From Treponema primitia ZAS-2 (GTDB taxonomy: Bacteria > Spirochaetota > Spirochaetia > Treponematales > Breznakiellaceae), in the NCBI RefSeq assembly GCF_000214375.1, contig NC_015578.1, forward strand, positions 1,116,001 through 1,180,000: 64,000 nucleotides of DNA, given 5' to 3'. Of the stretch, positions 1 through 8,466 are shown in pieces. Numbering within the stretch: position 1 is the stretch's first letter; each line of letters begins with the position of its first letter. A model generated the notes under the pieces. It did not search any database. It had not been told where the DNA came from and worked only from the letters and a program-made list of their open reading frames with translations. The position numbers and the translations under genes are program-made.

Positions 1-668
1 ATAGTGATAGTTTCGGCATTTTCTTCTATACAGACCAGTACCGGCAGGCCTGTGAGTTTTTCTATCGTAATTTTATTGTCTTCATGCAGGGTGTTCCCAG
101 GCAGGAAGCGGTTGATGATAAAGCCCCTGACCCGAAGACTTAAATGTTCAGCGTAGGAGGCGGTGAGGACAGCTCCGTTGATACCCCCCAGCGCCGGGGG
201 GACCACGATCAGGATATCAAGGGACAGGGCTTTGATAATATCCGTGAGCATAATCTGTTTTTCGCCGTCCATGCGTATGGGGCAGACAATGCCCCCGCTC
301 CCCTCGGCTACCATGTAGTCATGCCGGGCCGCCTGGGCGGTGTAATCGGCGCGGATCTTTTCCAGTTCCGCAGGATTGCCTTCGATTTGCGCGGCCAGGT
401 GGGGGGAGTAGGGGTGTTCGTACACATAGGACACGGTTTCCTCTGCCGGAGTTTTCAGTCCCGCTATGCGCCGCACATATTCTGCGTCCCCGGGGATGAG
501 CCGGCCCTGCTCTTTTTCCGCGCCGCTCAGGGCCGCCTTGTAATACCCCGCGTCGAGGCCCCGCTGAAGGATGCCCTTCAACAATAGTGCGGAGACAAAG
601 GTTTTCCCCGTGTCGGTTCCCGTAGCGCTGATAAAAATACCCTTAGTTTTTTTCGTGTTTGAAGTCAT
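1..668 (-). CDS. bioD: Dethiobiotin synthetase BioD, 3' end cut by window edge
   Basis: ATP-dependent ring closure of 7,8-diaminopelargonate to dethiobiotin, the penultimate step of biotin synthesis, in the cytoplasm. About 222 codons are present and the C-terminus lies beyond position 1. The reading frame gives a P-loop TGTDTGKT at residues 16-23, the substrate motif EGSGGIVCPI and the stretch PPALGGINGAVLT, all typical of BioD. The ATG at 668 is the only sensible start because the P-loop follows at once. There is no Shine-Dalgarno sequence; a -10-like TATACT ends 8 bases before the ATG. The gene lies just downstream of the pckG terminator, so it is probably transcribed on its own. A biotin protein ligase is encoded at 9.65 kb. 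Family assignment is firm. Confidence 0.93.
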   Translation of the reverse strand, partial: MTSNTKKTKGIFISATGTDTGKTFVSALLLKGILQRGLDAGYYKAALSGAEKEQGRLIPGDAEYVRRIAGLKTPAEETVSYVYEHPYSPHLAAQIEGNPAELEKIRADYTAQAARHDYMVAEGSGGIVCPIRMDGEKQIMLTDIIKALSLDILIVVPPALGGINGAVLTASYAEHLSLRVRGFIINRFLPGNTLHEDNKITIEKLTGLPVLVCIEENAETIT

Positions 669-676
669 TAATACTG

Positions 677-705
677 AGTATAAACCTAAAAAAAAGGGGT
701 GGAAA
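677..705 (-). promoter_or_regulatory. Candidate bioD promoter, leaderless type
   Basis: On the minus strand TTTCCA, 17 bases, then TATACT, ending 8 bases before the bioD ATG. Transcription would begin at or next to the start codon. The -35 element lies inside the stem of the upstream pckG terminator. The -35 match is only 4 of 6, so this is a candidate. Confidence 0.45.
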
Positions 706-721
706 GGTCATTTCCACCCCT
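686..721 (-). terminator. Rho-independent terminator of pckG
   Basis: An 11-bp perfect stem (AGGGGTGGAAA paired with TTTCCACCCCT) and a 5-base loop are followed on the minus strand by eight T residues, starting 15 bases after the pckG stop. This is a textbook intrinsic terminator. Confidence 0.9.
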
Positions 722-735
722 CTGTTAAAAATTAC

Positions 736-2556
736 TTATGCGTTAAGCCGTTTTTCGATGGCGTCCAGTTCCGAATACAGTTCCTTGGGGAGCTTGTCGC
801 CGAACTTAGGATAGTGGTTCTGCCGCACGTCGGCAATTTCCTTTTTCCAGCCTTCGATGTCCACGTTGAGGATCTCCTTCATGTCCGCCTCGCTTACCCC
901 CGCAGGGCGCTCGATAGCGTCCGGTGTGGGGAGTATACCGATGGGAGTGTCCACGAATTTACCCTTGTTGTCACAGCGGTCGAAGATCCAGGCCAGGACC
1001 CGGGAATTTTCGCCGTACCCGGGCCAGATGAATTTGCCCGCATCATTTTTGCGGAACCAGTTGACGAAGAATATCTTGGGCAGCTTGGACTCGTCGTGGG
1101 TCTGGCCCAGTTTGATCCAATGCTTGAAGTAGTCCCCCATGTGGTAGCCGCAGAAGGGCAGCATGGCAAAGGGGTCCCGGCGTATGGTGCCGGCCTGAAC
1201 GTCCAGGGCAGCGGCGGTTACTTCGGAGCCCACGATGGAGCCCATGAACACCCCGTGAATCCAGCTTTTGGCCTGGTTTACCAGGGGGATGGTCTTGGGA
1301 CGGCGGCCGCCGAAGAGGAAAGCGCTGATGGGCACACCCTTGGGGTCCTCCCACTCGTCGGCAATAGCCGGGCACTGTTTGGCCGGGCCGGTGAACCGGG
1401 AATTGGGGTGGGCCGCGGGTTTCTGGTCCTTGTTGCTCTTGTCCTGGACCCAGGGATTGCCGTTCCAGTCGATGAGTTTTCCGGGAGCATCGTAGCCTAT
1501 CCCTTCCCACCACACGTTTTTGTCCTCCGTCAGGGCGACGTTGGTGTAGATGGTGTTGCTCTTGATGGTATCCATGGCGTTTTTGTTGGAGTCGTTGTTG
1601 GTGCCCGGGGCCACGCCGAAGAAGCCCGCTTCCGGGTTGATGGCATAGAGCCGGCCGTCTTCCTTAAACTTCATCCAGGCGATATCGTCGCCCACGGTCT
1701 GTACTTTCCAGCCCGGGATGGTGGGGATGAGCATGGCCAGGTTGGTCTTGCCGCAGGCCGAGGGGAAGGCGCCGGTGATGTACTTTACTTCGCCCTGGGG
1801 GTTGGTGAGCTTGAGGATCAGCATGTGTTCCGCCAGCCAGCCTTCGTCCCGGGCCAGTACCGAGGCGATGCGGAGGGCCAGGCACTTTTTGCCCAGCAGG
1901 GCGTTTCCGCCGTAGCCCGAGCCGTAGGACCAGATTTCCCGGGTTTCCGGGAAGTGGGAGATGTACTTTTTGTCCACCGGGGCGCAGGGCCAGACCCCGT
2001 TGTCCTTTTCGCCGGCCCCCAGGGGCTTGCCTACCGAGTGGTAACAGGGTACGAAGAAGCCATCGGGTCCTAAAACATCGAGTACTTTGGTCCCTACCCG
2101 GGCCATGATGTGCATATTGGCCACCACGTAGGGGGAATCGGTGATTTCCACCCCGATTTTGGCAATATCCGAGCCAACCGGGCCCATGGAGAAGGGGATT
2201 ACGAACATGGTCCGGCCCTTCATGCTTCCTTTATAGAGGCTGGTCATGTTTTTTTTCAGTTCCGCCGGGTCAATCCAGTTGTTGGTGGGCCCCGCATCGT
2301 CCTTGCTTTTGGAGGCGATATAGGTCCGGTTTTCCACCCGGGCCACGTCCGAGGGGTCGGACCGGAACAGGTAGCTGTTAGGCAGGATTTTCTCGTTCAG
2401 CTTGGTCGCCAAACCGGCGTCCAGGGTGAACTGGATCATCCGGTCATATTCGGCCTTGCTGCCATCACAGACCTCAACAGAGTCCGGGGTCATCAGGGAA
2501 ACCGCGTCTTCAACCCACTTTTTGAGGCTGGCGTGCTTTAGTTCTTGGACTTTCAT
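736..2556 (-). CDS. pckG: Phosphoenolpyruvate carboxykinase (GTP)
   Basis: Interconverts oxaloacetate plus GTP with PEP, CO2 and GDP; in fermentative bacteria it may run in either direction (gluconeogenic, or PEP carboxylation toward C4 acids). The product is 606 residues, the usual length of the GTP class. Seen in the sequence: the nucleotide-binding loop [12 protein letters not shown], the metal and substrate segment [10 protein letters not shown], and the family stretch [11 protein letters not shown]. The ATG is preceded by AAGGAG at good spacing. A promoter at 2671-2698 gives a leader of about 105 bases holding two small palindromes, and a strong terminator follows the stop. The gene is monocistronic. 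Identity is certain; direction of flux is not decided by sequence. Confidence 0.97.
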   Translation of the reverse strand: MKVQELKHASLKKWVEDAVSLMTPDSVEVCDGSKAEYDRMIQFTLDAGLATKLNEKILPNSYLFRSDPSDVARVENRTYIASKSKDDAGPTNNWIDPAELKKNMTSLYKGSMKGRTMFVIPFSMGPVGSDIAKIGVEITDSPYVVANMHIMARVGTKVLDVLGPDGFFVPCYHSVGKPLGAGEKDNGVWPCAPVDKKYISHFPETREIWSYGSGYGGNALLGKKCLALRIASVLARDEGWLAEHMLILKLTNPQGEVKYITGAFPSACGKTNLAMLIPTIPGWKVQTVGDDIAWMKFKEDGRLYAINPEAGFFGVAPGTNNDSNKNAMDTIKSNTIYTNVALTEDKNVWWEGIGYDAPGKLIDWNGNPWVQDKSNKDQKPAAHPNSRFTGPAKQCPAIADEWEDPKGVPISAFLFGGRRPKTIPLVNQAKSWIHGVFMGSIVGSEVTAAALDVQAGTIRRDPFAMLPFCGYHMGDYFKHWIKLGQTHDESKLPKIFFVNWFRKNDAGKFIWPGYGENSRVLAWIFDRCDNKGKFVDTPIGILPTPDAIERPAGVSEADMKEILNVDIEGWKKEIADVRQNHYPKFGDKLPKELYSELDAIEKRLNA

Positions 2557-2577
2557 GAATACTTACTCCTTAATGTA

Positions 2578-2625
2578 GGCGGCTTTTAACCGCCAAGTAA
2601 AATCGGAAGGGAACCTACGGTTCCC
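2578..2625. repeat. Two small palindromes in the pckG leader
   Basis: GGCGG-N7-CCGCC at 2578-2594 and GGGAACC-TAC-GGTTCCC at 2609-2625, 14 bases apart, both between the pckG promoter and its Shine-Dalgarno. They would form stem-loops in the 5' leader. They resemble in size the mini-palindromes at 41.7 kb. Function unknown: leader regulation, mRNA stability, or a dispersed repeat. Confidence 0.6.
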
Positions 2626-2670
2626 ACTACTCCTTGCAAATGTAATTAATTAAAACTAGTTATTTCCTTC

Positions 2671-2698
2671 ATTATAAAAGAATATGGCAACTTGTAAA
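2671..2698 (-). promoter_or_regulatory. pckG promoter
   Basis: Minus strand TTTACA, 16 bases, TATAAT: one mismatch from the sigma-70 consensus in total. It lies about 115 bases upstream of the pckG ATG. Confidence 0.65.
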
Positions 2699-2716
2699 AG
2701 TGGGTGATTTTAATAT

Positions 2717-3067
2717 ATGCTATATATTATGATTATCGTGGGTATTATTGTATCCTTGGCCATGCTGGTGGTGATTATCCGGTTCGCCCTTTCCAAAAAG
2801 ACCGAAAAGCTGGTGCGCTTGGCCTCAATTATCGCCCTGGGGCTTATCGTTCTTGCAATCGTTTTCTGTTTGATCATGATCGCAGCTGGGCCTAAGGAAG
2901 TGGAAGAGGAAGTGGCCTTCACCGCCCTCCCCCCATCCACGCCGGTAGCAGTGACGAATACCGGGGCCGTGTATTTTCTTATTTTTGGGATTGTGGTGGT
3001 GCTTTTTTTGGGGTTTATTATCTTTACGGCCATGCGGGATCAGAAAAAGGGCAAAAAGAGCCTTTAG
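2717..3067 (+). CDS. Small membrane protein, unknown function
   Basis: A 116-residue protein with three predicted membrane segments (about residues 3-23, 36-57 and 85-106). A short acidic, Pro/Thr-rich stretch (EVEEEVAFTALPPSTP) separates the second and third, and the C-terminus is basic (RDQKKGKKS). I recognise no family. The gene is divergent from pckG and overlaps the end of the convergent gene at 3064 by four bases. There is no good Shine-Dalgarno before the ATG. It is likely real because the hydrophobic pattern is coherent and the opposite strand holds nothing better, but this is less certain than its neighbours. Confidence 0.6.
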   Translation: MLYIMIIVGIIVSLAMLVVIIRFALSKKTEKLVRLASIIALGLIVLAIVFCLIMIAAGPKEVEEEVAFTALPPSTPVAVTNTGAVYFLIFGIVVVLFLGFIIFTAMRDQKKGKKSL

Positions 3068-3453
3068 GCCACCAGATTGACCAGGGCCCCGGTTGGGGAA
3101 GGGGGGGCAGGGTTATAGGGTAGGGCCACACTGGCCGCCTGGGCCTGGCGTATCTGGTTCCTGTACTGGTCGATCAGGGCATCGATACGCTCGTCGGAAG
3201 GATCCGTATCCATGGCGGGCTCGGGCCGCCGTTTGATCTGGGAAAGCTGTTCAATGAGCACATCCAGGACCTTGAGCCGGCTGATGGCCACGCCCCGGGT
3301 CCCTTCTGGCGCAGGAACCCCGGAGACATGCTTAAAGTGGGAATATATGTAGCTTCCGGGGGATACGGGCAAGGACATTCTGCCCCCCCGGGATGCGCTG
3401 ATTGCGTAGCCGATACTGGGAATTGCGGTGTTGGCTGAAACCCCGAAACTCAT
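3064..3453 (-). CDS. Conserved-looking hypothetical protein, 129 aa
   Basis: The ATG at 3453 is preceded by GGAAGGAG at 7 bases, so I prefer it to an in-frame start 17 codons upstream. The product is soluble: a Ser/Gly-rich N-terminus (FGVSANTAIPSIGYAIS), a middle predicted helix with VLDVLIEQLSQI, then DERIDALIDQYRNQIRQAQ, which looks like a short amphipathic or coiled-coil helix, and a Pro-rich end. No signal peptide or known domain is visible. It converges on the small membrane gene with a 4-base overlap of stop codons. Function unknown. Confidence 0.6.
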   Translation of the reverse strand: MSFGVSANTAIPSIGYAISASRGGRMSLPVSPGSYIYSHFKHVSGVPAPEGTRGVAISRLKVLDVLIEQLSQIKRRPEPAMDTDPSDERIDALIDQYRNQIRQAQAASVALPYNPAPPSPTGALVNLVA

Positions 3454-3590
3454 ACTCTGCTCCTTCCCTTTGAATATCGGATAAGCAAGTGAAAGTATTA
3501 GCAAAAAAGTTTAACCCCGCTCATACCGAAGGGCGGTATTTGACAAGTACTACCTGAAGCGGTAAAGCAAGATAAGGGGGTATAAAAAAG

Positions 3591-3627
3591 TGTGTAAAAA
3601 ATGCACAGAATGTGAAGTATTTACACA
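3591..3627. promoter_or_regulatory. Inverted repeat, possible enhancer site for a sigma-54 activator
   Basis: TGTGTAAA at 3591-3598 and its exact reverse complement TTTACACA at 3620-3627. The pair is centred about 105 bases upstream of the predicted sigma-54 transcription start, the usual place for bacterial enhancer-binding protein sites. The link to an activator is inferred. Confidence 0.4.
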
Positions 3628-3688
3628 TTTCACCCTTGGAACTGCCTTGGGAATCCCTTCATTTTGTGGAAATTAACAGAAAATGAGC

Positions 3689-3705
3689 TTGGCACAGTTC
3701 TTGCT
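3689..3705 (+). promoter_or_regulatory. Sigma-54 promoter
   Basis: TTGGCAC-N5-TTGCT, with the invariant GG (3691-3692) and GC (3703-3704) exactly 10 bases apart, matches the RpoN -24/-12 consensus. Transcription should start near 3716, giving a leader of about 29 bases with a Shine-Dalgarno before the ATG at 3745. Confidence 0.75.
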
Positions 3706-3744
3706 TAATCATTATAGGAAAGTGAAATATAAAGGAGCAATACT

Positions 3745-5661
3745 ATGGTCGGCTTTTTGAGAACAAGGAAAATTGATTCCCGGGCAAGGAGTTTGAAATG
3801 GACATTTTCCGCGGTTTTATCGGTTTTGCTCTTGATCATGGGATGCGACAATTTAGCGGACAACACCCCGGAAAACAATAACAATGATGGTGATCAGACC
3901 TATGTCGGCGATACGACCGAGGCCGGAGATACAAGCGATGCCGGAGTGTGGGATGGGGTTGCGGACACTGAATTTTCCACCAATACAGATGCAGCTGCCA
4001 TACTGGCTGCTATATACGCGCTGGAGGCCGACTCAGGGGATTATGAATCGGCGGTACCGGATTCTGCCAAAGATACCACCGTCCCCGCTGTTTCCGATGC
4101 GGCGTCTATCGTTCTTGATGACGGACATAGTACAGTAACTCCCAACGATTCGGTAGGAATAACTATTGATGACACGAACAATATCATCACCATCACTGCC
4201 GAAGGTACCTACGCATTGTCTGGCAGCCTTTCAGACGGACAAGTGATCGTCGATGTGGACAAAAATGTGAATTTGATTCTGAATGGGGTCAATATCACAT
4301 CTTCAAAAGGCGCGCCCCTGGCCTTGTTTGGCAAAAAGAAAAAGATCATAAGCCTTGCCGAGGGTACGCAAAACACCCTCACCGATGCAGCGGCGTATAC
4401 CAGTTTTTATAAAGATGACGAACCGAACGGAGCGCTCTTTTCAAAAAAAGCGCTCACCATTAACGGCAGCGGAAGCCTTACGGTAAATGGCAATTACAAC
4501 AATGGTATTAGCTGCAAAGACAACCTGAAAATTCTTGGAGGAACTATCACAGTTTCCGCAAAGAACAATGCGCTGAAAGGTAATGATTCTGTGGTCATTA
4601 AGGGCGGGGATATAAATATTACATCCGACGCGGATGGTATCAAGTCTGATGCGGACGATGAAGGCGCGGGATATGTCTATATCAGCGGGGATGCAAAGCT
4701 CTCAATACGTTCGGCGGAAGACGGCATACAGGCATACCGGGCTGTGCATATTCTTGAAGACGCCGTGGTAAACATTAGATCCGGCGGCGGCACAACGAGT
4801 AAAACTACGGGATACGACGGTGATACCAGTTGCAAAGGTATAAAGAGCGACCTTGATTTGCTCATTGAAGACGGGACATTCAATTTGGACTGCCTTGATG
4901 ATGCAATCCACTCAAATAATGGGGTACTTATTTCCGGGGGAACCTTTTCAATTAAAACCGATGACGACGCAATACACGGCGATTCCCTTGCAGTTATCAA
5001 CGGCGGAAATATCTCAATTACCAAATCATACGAAGGGCTTGAGGCGGCAAAGGTGGTTGTAAACGGCGGTACCATCAATATGACCGCCTCTGACGACGGC
5101 ATAAACGCTGCGGATGGAACCTCTACTACTCCCATGCAGCGTCCCGGACCTGGCGGAGGACCGGGCTGGCAGCCAGGACAAGGCGGTATGGCCGCAAATA
5201 CAAATTGCGCCATCACCATAAATGGTGGAAATATAACGGTGAATGCCGGGGGCGATGGCATTGATTCCAACGGAAATGTCTGGATTTCCGGAGGCTTCAT
5301 AGTTGTTCACGGGCCTACTTCCTCCGGGGACGGCGCCCTTGACTCGGATGGGACATTCTTCATAGACGGCGGCGTCCTGCTTGCGGCAGGCTCTGCGGGT
5401 ATGGCTCAAAAGCCCTCAACCACTTCAACACAATATAGCCTGGCTTTCACATTCAGCGGCAGGAAGAATGTCGGAACCCAGGTTGTAGTTAAAGACTCCA
5501 AGGGTGAAACAATGGCGGACTACACTGGGGCTAAACAGTTCCAATCACTCATAATCAGTTCCCCGGATTTGGTGAACGGGGGGGTATATTCGGTGTATAT
5601 AGGGAATGCCCTTTCAAAAACCTTTACAGTTTCCAGTAAAGTGACGTCCGTGTCTTTGTGA
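3745..5661 (+). CDS. Carbohydrate-binding beta-solenoid lipoprotein (Cthe_2159-like)
   Basis: A 638-residue surface or periplasmic lipoprotein. After a basic N-terminus (about 18 residues) come a hydrophobic core and the lipobox LIMGC; residues 40-90 are Asp/Asn/Thr-rich linker. From about residue 135 the protein is made of short repeating strands of the type ITINGGNITVNAGGDGIDS, DGIKSDADDEGAG and DDAIHGDSLAVINGG, the parallel beta-helix pattern of the carbohydrate-binding domain described for Clostridium thermocellum Cthe_2159, which binds acidic polysaccharides such as polygalacturonate. A Gly/Pro/Gln-rich loop (PGPGGGPGWQPGQGG) interrupts the helix near residue 475. The start has GGAG at good spacing. 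It is a single-gene unit behind a sigma-54 promoter, so expression is probably tied to a specific signal. The ligand is inferred. Confidence 0.82.
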   Translation: MVGFLRTRKIDSRARSLKWTFSAVLSVLLLIMGCDNLADNTPENNNNDGDQTYVGDTTEAGDTSDAGVWDGVADTEFSTNTDAAAILAAIYALEADSGDYESAVPDSAKDTTVPAVSDAASIVLDDGHSTVTPNDSVGITIDDTNNIITITAEGTYALSGSLSDGQVIVDVDKNVNLILNGVNITSSKGAPLALFGKKKKIISLAEGTQNTLTDAAAYTSFYKDDEPNGALFSKKALTINGSGSLTVNGNYNNGISCKDNLKILGGTITVSAKNNALKGNDSVVIKGGDINITSDADGIKSDADDEGAGYVYISGDAKLSIRSAEDGIQAYRAVHILEDAVVNIRSGGGTTSKTTGYDGDTSCKGIKSDLDLLIEDGTFNLDCLDDAIHSNNGVLISGGTFSIKTDDDAIHGDSLAVINGGNISITKSYEGLEAAKVVVNGGTINMTASDDGINAADGTSTTPMQRPGPGGGPGWQPGQGGMAANTNCAITINGGNITVNAGGDGIDSNGNVWISGGFIVVHGPTSSGDGALDSDGTFFIDGGVLLAAGSAGMAQKPSTTSTQYSLAFTFSGRKNVGTQVVVKDSKGETMADYTGAKQFQSLIISSPDLVNGGVYSVYIGNALSKTFTVSSKVTSVSL

Positions 5662-5714
5662 CTGACGCCAAATTAGTTTGATGTCGGACCGTACAGGTGG
5701 GTATAACCGGAGCG

Positions 5715-6983
5715 CTACAGCCCCCGATTCAACCGTGCCCAGTCTGTAAGCCTCCGGTCCAAGCTGCGTATTTCCCCCTGGTTCGCCGAGCGTATCCGGT
5801 CATGCAGGTAGGGGAGTATGACCCGCTCTTTCATGGCCATCCAGTTCCTGGGCAGGATATTCGGCGGGGTTAGGAAGGTTTCAGGGGGCATACGCCCCAG
5901 GAGGCTGGGGTAGAACTGGGGGAAGATCCGCTCCGTCACTGTGCGGAGGGCGGAAAACCCGTTGGCTATGCCGAAGCGGGTCTCGTTGAGCCGGTTGTTT
6001 TTTCCTGCCTCCAGAAACAGCCGCTGGGTCTCTTCTTTAAAAAACCATTCAGTAAAGGCTTCGGCGGCTTTTTTCGCCCGGCTGTTCCGGAAAATGCCAT
6101 AGTACACCATGTCCTCTGATAGGGGGATGGTATCCTTCCCGGCGATCCAGCGGAAATCCAGGCTTGCCCTTCGCTCCTGGGGGAGGGTGAAAAATTCTGA
6201 ACTACCCATGTGGAAGAACAGGATACGCCCGGACTGGGCAAGTTTTGCCGGGGGATCGTAAAAATATTTGAACGAAAAATCATCTTCCGCCTGTATGCTG
6301 GTATTGGCCTCCTGTATCCAGTCCTGGATAAAAGACAGGGACCCCTCCAGGGCCCGGCTGTCCCATTCCAGGGGGGAGGCTTCCCGAAAGGAGGCGCCAA
6401 AGAGGACAGCGCTTACGAAAATAAAGTCATCATTCCAGGCGGGGGAAAAGCCCATCCGGGAATAGATGCCGTTGCTTTCGATATTGTAGGTTTTTCCGAT
6501 TTCCCTGATTTCCTCCAGGGAAATTGTAAAGGGGTTGGACAGGAGTGTCCCCTTATCCCTGGAAAAGACAAGGGCGGGAATATTAAAAGCCACCGGGAGC
6601 AGGTACTGTTTTCCGTCGATATTCCCCAGGGCCAGCAGGGGAGGGTAGAATGATTCCCTTGAAATCTGGTTTTTCTTAAAAAAACTGTCCAGAGGTTGAA
6701 AAAGGTTCCTGGTGGCGGCACTTTTAAGCCAGCTTCCCACCACAATATCCGGGTAGGAGCCATCGTTATCCGTGAGCTTTTGGGCAGGGGACTCAAAATA
6801 CCGGGTTTCGATCTTATAAATATCCTGGTTGGCATTAAAATATTCGGCATATAGGGCAAATTCCGGCTTATCGGTCCATAAAACAGCCGTATTGGAGCTC
6901 TGTAATGCGCAGGAATCCAACAGATGCAGGATCAGGGTTGTGAACAAAAAGGCCGTTAATGGCGAGTGCTTGTTTTTTCTCAT
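5715..6983 (-). CDS. Extracellular solute-binding lipoprotein, family 1 (sugar type), orphan
   Basis: About 422 residues with a lipobox LLDSC near residue 27, so it is anchored outside the inner membrane. Features of family 1 binding proteins: an N-terminal strand/helix with FALYAEYFNANQ, the stretch DNDGSYPDIVVGSW where the family places its hinge aspartate, QYLLPVAFNIPALVFSRD, and a C-terminal region with AAEAFTEWFFKEETQRLFLE. These proteins deliver sugars or oligosaccharides to ABC importers, but no permease or ATPase lies nearby, so it must share one encoded elsewhere or act as a sensor. Two adjacent ATGs (6986, 6983) are possible; I choose 6983 because the -10 hexamer ends 7 bases from it. 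There is no Shine-Dalgarno. It is divergent from the gene at 7007. Confidence 0.82.
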   Translation of the reverse strand: MRKNKHSPLTAFLFTTLILHLLDSCALQSSNTAVLWTDKPEFALYAEYFNANQDIYKIETRYFESPAQKLTDNDGSYPDIVVGSWLKSAATRNLFQPLDSFFKKNQISRESFYPPLLALGNIDGKQYLLPVAFNIPALVFSRDKGTLLSNPFTISLEEIREIGKTYNIESNGIYSRMGFSPAWNDDFIFVSAVLFGASFREASPLEWDSRALEGSLSFIQDWIQEANTSIQAEDDFSFKYFYDPPAKLAQSGRILFFHMGSSEFFTLPQERRASLDFRWIAGKDTIPLSEDMVYYGIFRNSRAKKAAEAFTEWFFKEETQRLFLEAGKNNRLNETRFGIANGFSALRTVTERIFPQFYPSLLGRMPPETFLTPPNILPRNWMAMKERVILPYLHDRIRSANQGEIRSLDRRLTDWARLNRGL

Positions 6984-6998
6984 CATAGGAAGTATATT
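6970..6998 (+). promoter_or_regulatory. Candidate promoter for the gene at 7007, leaderless type
   Basis: TTGTTT, 17 bases, TATATT, ending 8 bases before the ATG at 7007. It overlaps the divergent promoter on the other strand, so the two would compete for polymerase. Confidence 0.45.
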
Positions 6999-7018
6999 GA
7001 TATATAATGCAAATTCAA
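6991..7018 (-). promoter_or_regulatory. Candidate promoter for the solute-binding lipoprotein, leaderless type
   Basis: Minus strand TTGAAT, 16 bases, TATACT, ending 7 bases before the ATG at 6983. Part of it lies within the first codons of the divergent gene. Confidence 0.5.
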
Positions 7019-7486
7019 GAACCCCGAATAATAAGGCTCATAGAACAAATCAGCGAGCATTACCGCTCAAATATTGCCAACCGTTTTATCCGGCCGGCTC
7101 TATTGCAATTACCCATAGAGAATCAGGAATGGAGCTTGATCGAGGTTTTTATGGAACGGGGGGATCAATTCCGCTTCCAGGGCTATGAATTGGATGAACT
7201 CTACCATCAGCTCGCCGCTGCCGCCAACCTGGTTTCCCTGGCCCGGACCAGCCTAGCCCCGGGCTTTCGGAACCGCCAGGGGATAGACTCTGTTAAAGGT
7301 TCCGATAAGGTGCTGCGGGATATGGCTTTGAATAACTTTTCTTCCAACCTCCGGGTCCTGGCGGATCTGCTGAACGAACTCTTTGTGCTCCTGGTAGAAG
7401 CGGATAAAGTTGCAGCCCGGGGCCGCAAACCCCTCTATGCCCAGATGCCGGAATTGAACGATTTAGGGCGGAAGCTCATTGGATAA
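7007..7486 (+). CDS. Hypothetical helical protein, 159 aa
   Basis: A soluble, mostly helical protein with no signal peptide. Visible stretches: IIRLIEQISEHYRSNIANRFIRPALL near the N-terminus (given here only as a region of about residues 8-33), ELDELYHQLAAAANLVSLA near residue 62, and LRVLADLLNELFVLLVEADKV near residue 115. I recognise no family. It lies 41 bases upstream of era on the same strand and may be cotranscribed with it; a small palindrome sits between. It is divergent from the binding-protein gene with only 23 bases between start codons. Confidence 0.68.
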   Translation: MQIQEPRIIRLIEQISEHYRSNIANRFIRPALLQLPIENQEWSLIEVFMERGDQFRFQGYELDELYHQLAAAANLVSLARTSLAPGFRNRQGIDSVKGSDKVLRDMALNNFSSNLRVLADLLNELFVLLVEADKVAARGRKPLYAQMPELNDLGRKLIG

Positions 7487-7495
7487 CCCGCCTTT

Positions 7496-7510
7496 GGAAA
7501 ACGGTTTTCC
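7496..7510 (+). repeat. Small perfect palindrome before era
   Basis: GGAAAAC-G-GTTTTCC: 7-bp arms with a one-base centre, 17 bases upstream of the era ATG. No T-run follows, so it is not a terminator. It could limit or stabilise the era leader, or be one of the window's mini-palindromes. Confidence 0.5.
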
Positions 7511-7527
7511 CGGGACTTGCGAATAAA

Positions 7528-8454
7528 ATGGAAAAAAAATCAGCCTTTGTTGCGGTGGTGGGCCGTCCTTCAGTGGGAAAGTCAAGCTTAGTAAACCTGT
7601 TCTGCGGCCAAAAGGTAGCAATAGTAAGCGCGGTTCCCCAGACCACCAGAAACGCTATCAGGGGTATTGTGAACCGGCCCCAGGGCCAGTTGGTTTTTGT
7701 GGACACCCCGGGCCGCCATGCCTCGGAACGGAAACTCAATAAAAAACTTATGGAGGTCGCGGACCGGGCGGTAGCAGAGTCGGAGTTGGTCCTCTACCTG
7801 CTGGACGCCTCCCGCCCCCCGGGCGCCGAGGAAGAAGCCATTGTCACAGGGCTTGCTTCCTTTGCGCTTACTACCCTTGTGGTGGCTGTCAACAAGATGG
7901 ACGCCAAGGGCGCCGACTTTGAGGCGGCCCGCAGTTTTATTACCCAGCGTCTTCCCCTGCTTCCCGAAGCCCGGATATTCGGGATTTCCGCCCTGAAAGA
8001 TGAGGGGACCGGACCTTTACTGGATTGTCTTTTCAGCCTGGCCGTGGAGGGTGAGCCCCTTTACCCTGAGGAATACTACACCGACCAGGACCTTGGCTTC
8101 CGCATCGCCGAGATAATCCGGGAGAAGGCGATCAACCGCCTGCGCCAGGAACTGCCCCATTCCCTGTATGTGGAGGTGGCGGACACGGAGTTGCGCTCCA
8201 AAGAGGGGGCCCCCGAGGGGGACCCTGAAAAGACCCGGCTCTGGGTCCGGGCTTTTATCATTACTGAGCGGGAATCACAGAAGGGCATGGTAGTCGGCAA
8301 GGGCGGCGAAATGATCAAGGCTATACGCCAGGCCGCCCAAAAGGAACTGAACAGTATCCTTGACTGGAAGGTGGAACTGGATCTGCGGGTTAAAAGCTCC
8401 CACGACTGGCGTCACAACGACAAGGTGCTGAAGCGGTTAATTTCCCGGGAATAA
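7528..8454 (+). CDS. era: GTPase Era
   Basis: Ribosome-assembly GTPase that binds the 3' end of 16S rRNA and assists 30S maturation. The product is 308 residues, usual length. Motifs: G1 GRPSVGKSSLVN at about residues 12-23, G2 TTRNAIRG, G3 DTPGRH, G4 NKMD, and the C-terminal KH domain with the core VVGKGGEMIKAIRQAAQ at about residues 254-270. Era's usual G1 is GRPNVGKS; here Ser replaces Asn, a mild variation. The start lacks a clear Shine-Dalgarno. The gene converges on thrH with a 12-base gap and no evident terminator. Confidence 0.97.
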   Translation: MEKKSAFVAVVGRPSVGKSSLVNLFCGQKVAIVSAVPQTTRNAIRGIVNRPQGQLVFVDTPGRHASERKLNKKLMEVADRAVAESELVLYLLDASRPPGAEEEAIVTGLASFALTTLVVAVNKMDAKGADFEAARSFITQRLPLLPEARIFGISALKDEGTGPLLDCLFSLAVEGEPLYPEEYYTDQDLGFRIAEIIREKAINRLRQELPHSLYVEVADTELRSKEGAPEGDPEKTRLWVRAFIITERESQKGMVVGKGGEMIKAIRQAAQKELNSILDWKVELDLRVKSSHDWRHNDKVLKRLISRE

Positions 8455-8466
8455 TACTGCTGTGGA

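Noticed and set aside
144-587. 147-codon plus-strand open frame at the left edge
   Set aside because: Antisense to bioD, whose P-loop and family motifs read clearly on the minus strand.
571-2073. 500-codon open frame on the plus strand across pckG
   Set aside because: It is the antisense shadow of pckG. Its composition is driven by the codon use of that gene, and it has no ribosome-binding site or known motif.
3591-3627. Terminator for the gene at 3064-3453
   Set aside because: That gene points away from the site and the arms are 21 bases apart with no T-run; an activator site is more likely.
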